Assembly: GCA_015233705.1 (NCBI GenBank)
Contig: JADFXE010000059.1
Span: 861 to 7,565, forward strand
DNA: 6,705 nucleotides
From: Candidatus Omnitrophota bacterium
GTDB taxonomy: Bacteria > Omnitrophota > Koll11 > Zapsychrales > Fredricksoniimonadaceae
Reading direction: 5' to 3'
Positions 6,618 through 6,705 of the stretch are shown here, piece by piece (position 1 is the stretch's first letter; each line of letters opens with the position of its first letter). Below the pieces are notes generated by a model that was not told where the DNA came from, did no database searches, and saw only the letters and a list, made by a program, of their open reading frames with translations. Position numbers and translations under genes: made by a program.

Positions 6618-6705
6618 GGTTCTTTGAAATTTAGTGTGGGTACGACGTAGTAATGATGTCAGCGGCTGGGACGGCTTATTCGCTCAAATCGCCCGCCCAT
6701 TTCCT
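6618..6705. other. Terminal stretch with no supported feature
   Basis: After the terminator, about 90 bases run to the window edge. A weak TTGAAA (6624-6629) with TAGTAA (6648-6653) at 18-base spacing, followed by a double ATG at 6653-6658 and an open frame to the edge, could mark the start of another gene. There is no ribosome binding site and the frame is too short to judge. Confidence 0.3.

Noticed and set aside
6653..6705. Possible new + strand gene starting at a double ATG and open to the window edge
   Set aside because: Only 17 complete codons are visible, without a ribosome binding site, and the upstream promoter match is weak.
1..6705. tRNA, rRNA, CRISPR array or insertion sequence
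   Set aside because: No cloverleaf, rRNA-like stretch, regularly spaced direct repeats, transposase motif or terminal inverted repeats were seen.

Overview
The window is from a bacterial chromosome, probably an uncultivated lineage of the PVC superphylum and most likely Omnitrophota. That placement is an inference with two supports: a very large multidomain cytoplasmic protein of unassigned family, and a C-terminal tail starting with a VGGID motif that I recall from large Omnitrophota proteins. No rRNA or other marker gene is present to confirm it.

Layout, all on the + strand. (1) Positions 6-4943 hold one uninterrupted reading frame of 1645 codons. From N to C terminus the protein has an unassigned region, a tandem pair of ~90-residue repeats (residues 174-261 and 277-363), an HD/HD-GYP-like metal phosphohydrolase domain (about 405-600), a mainly helical linker, a cyclic nucleotide-binding domain (about 840-953), about 620 residues I cannot assign, and the GGID-type tail (1589-1645). 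Only five bases precede the first ATG and the frame is open there, so the true start may lie outside the window. (2) Positions 4944-5108 are intergenic, with a small heptamer repeat, a strong hairpin terminator, a candidate sigma70-type promoter and a ribosome binding site. (3) Positions 5109-6500 encode a complete 463-residue TrpB2-type tryptophan synthase beta chain. (4) Positions 6501-6705 hold an imperfect palindromic hairpin, a second strong terminator, and about 90 bases in which I can support nothing.

The two genes look like separate transcription units. A terminator lies between them, trpB has its own promoter candidate, and a second terminator follows trpB. Nothing links their functions beyond being adjacent. 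No trpA or other tryptophan gene lies beside trpB in the window. The part most worth attention is the giant protein. It pairs a putative cyclic-nucleotide sensor with a putative phosphohydrolase domain in one chain, carries a long unassigned region and ends in a possible lineage-specific tail. No mobile element, CRISPR array, tRNA or rRNA was seen.
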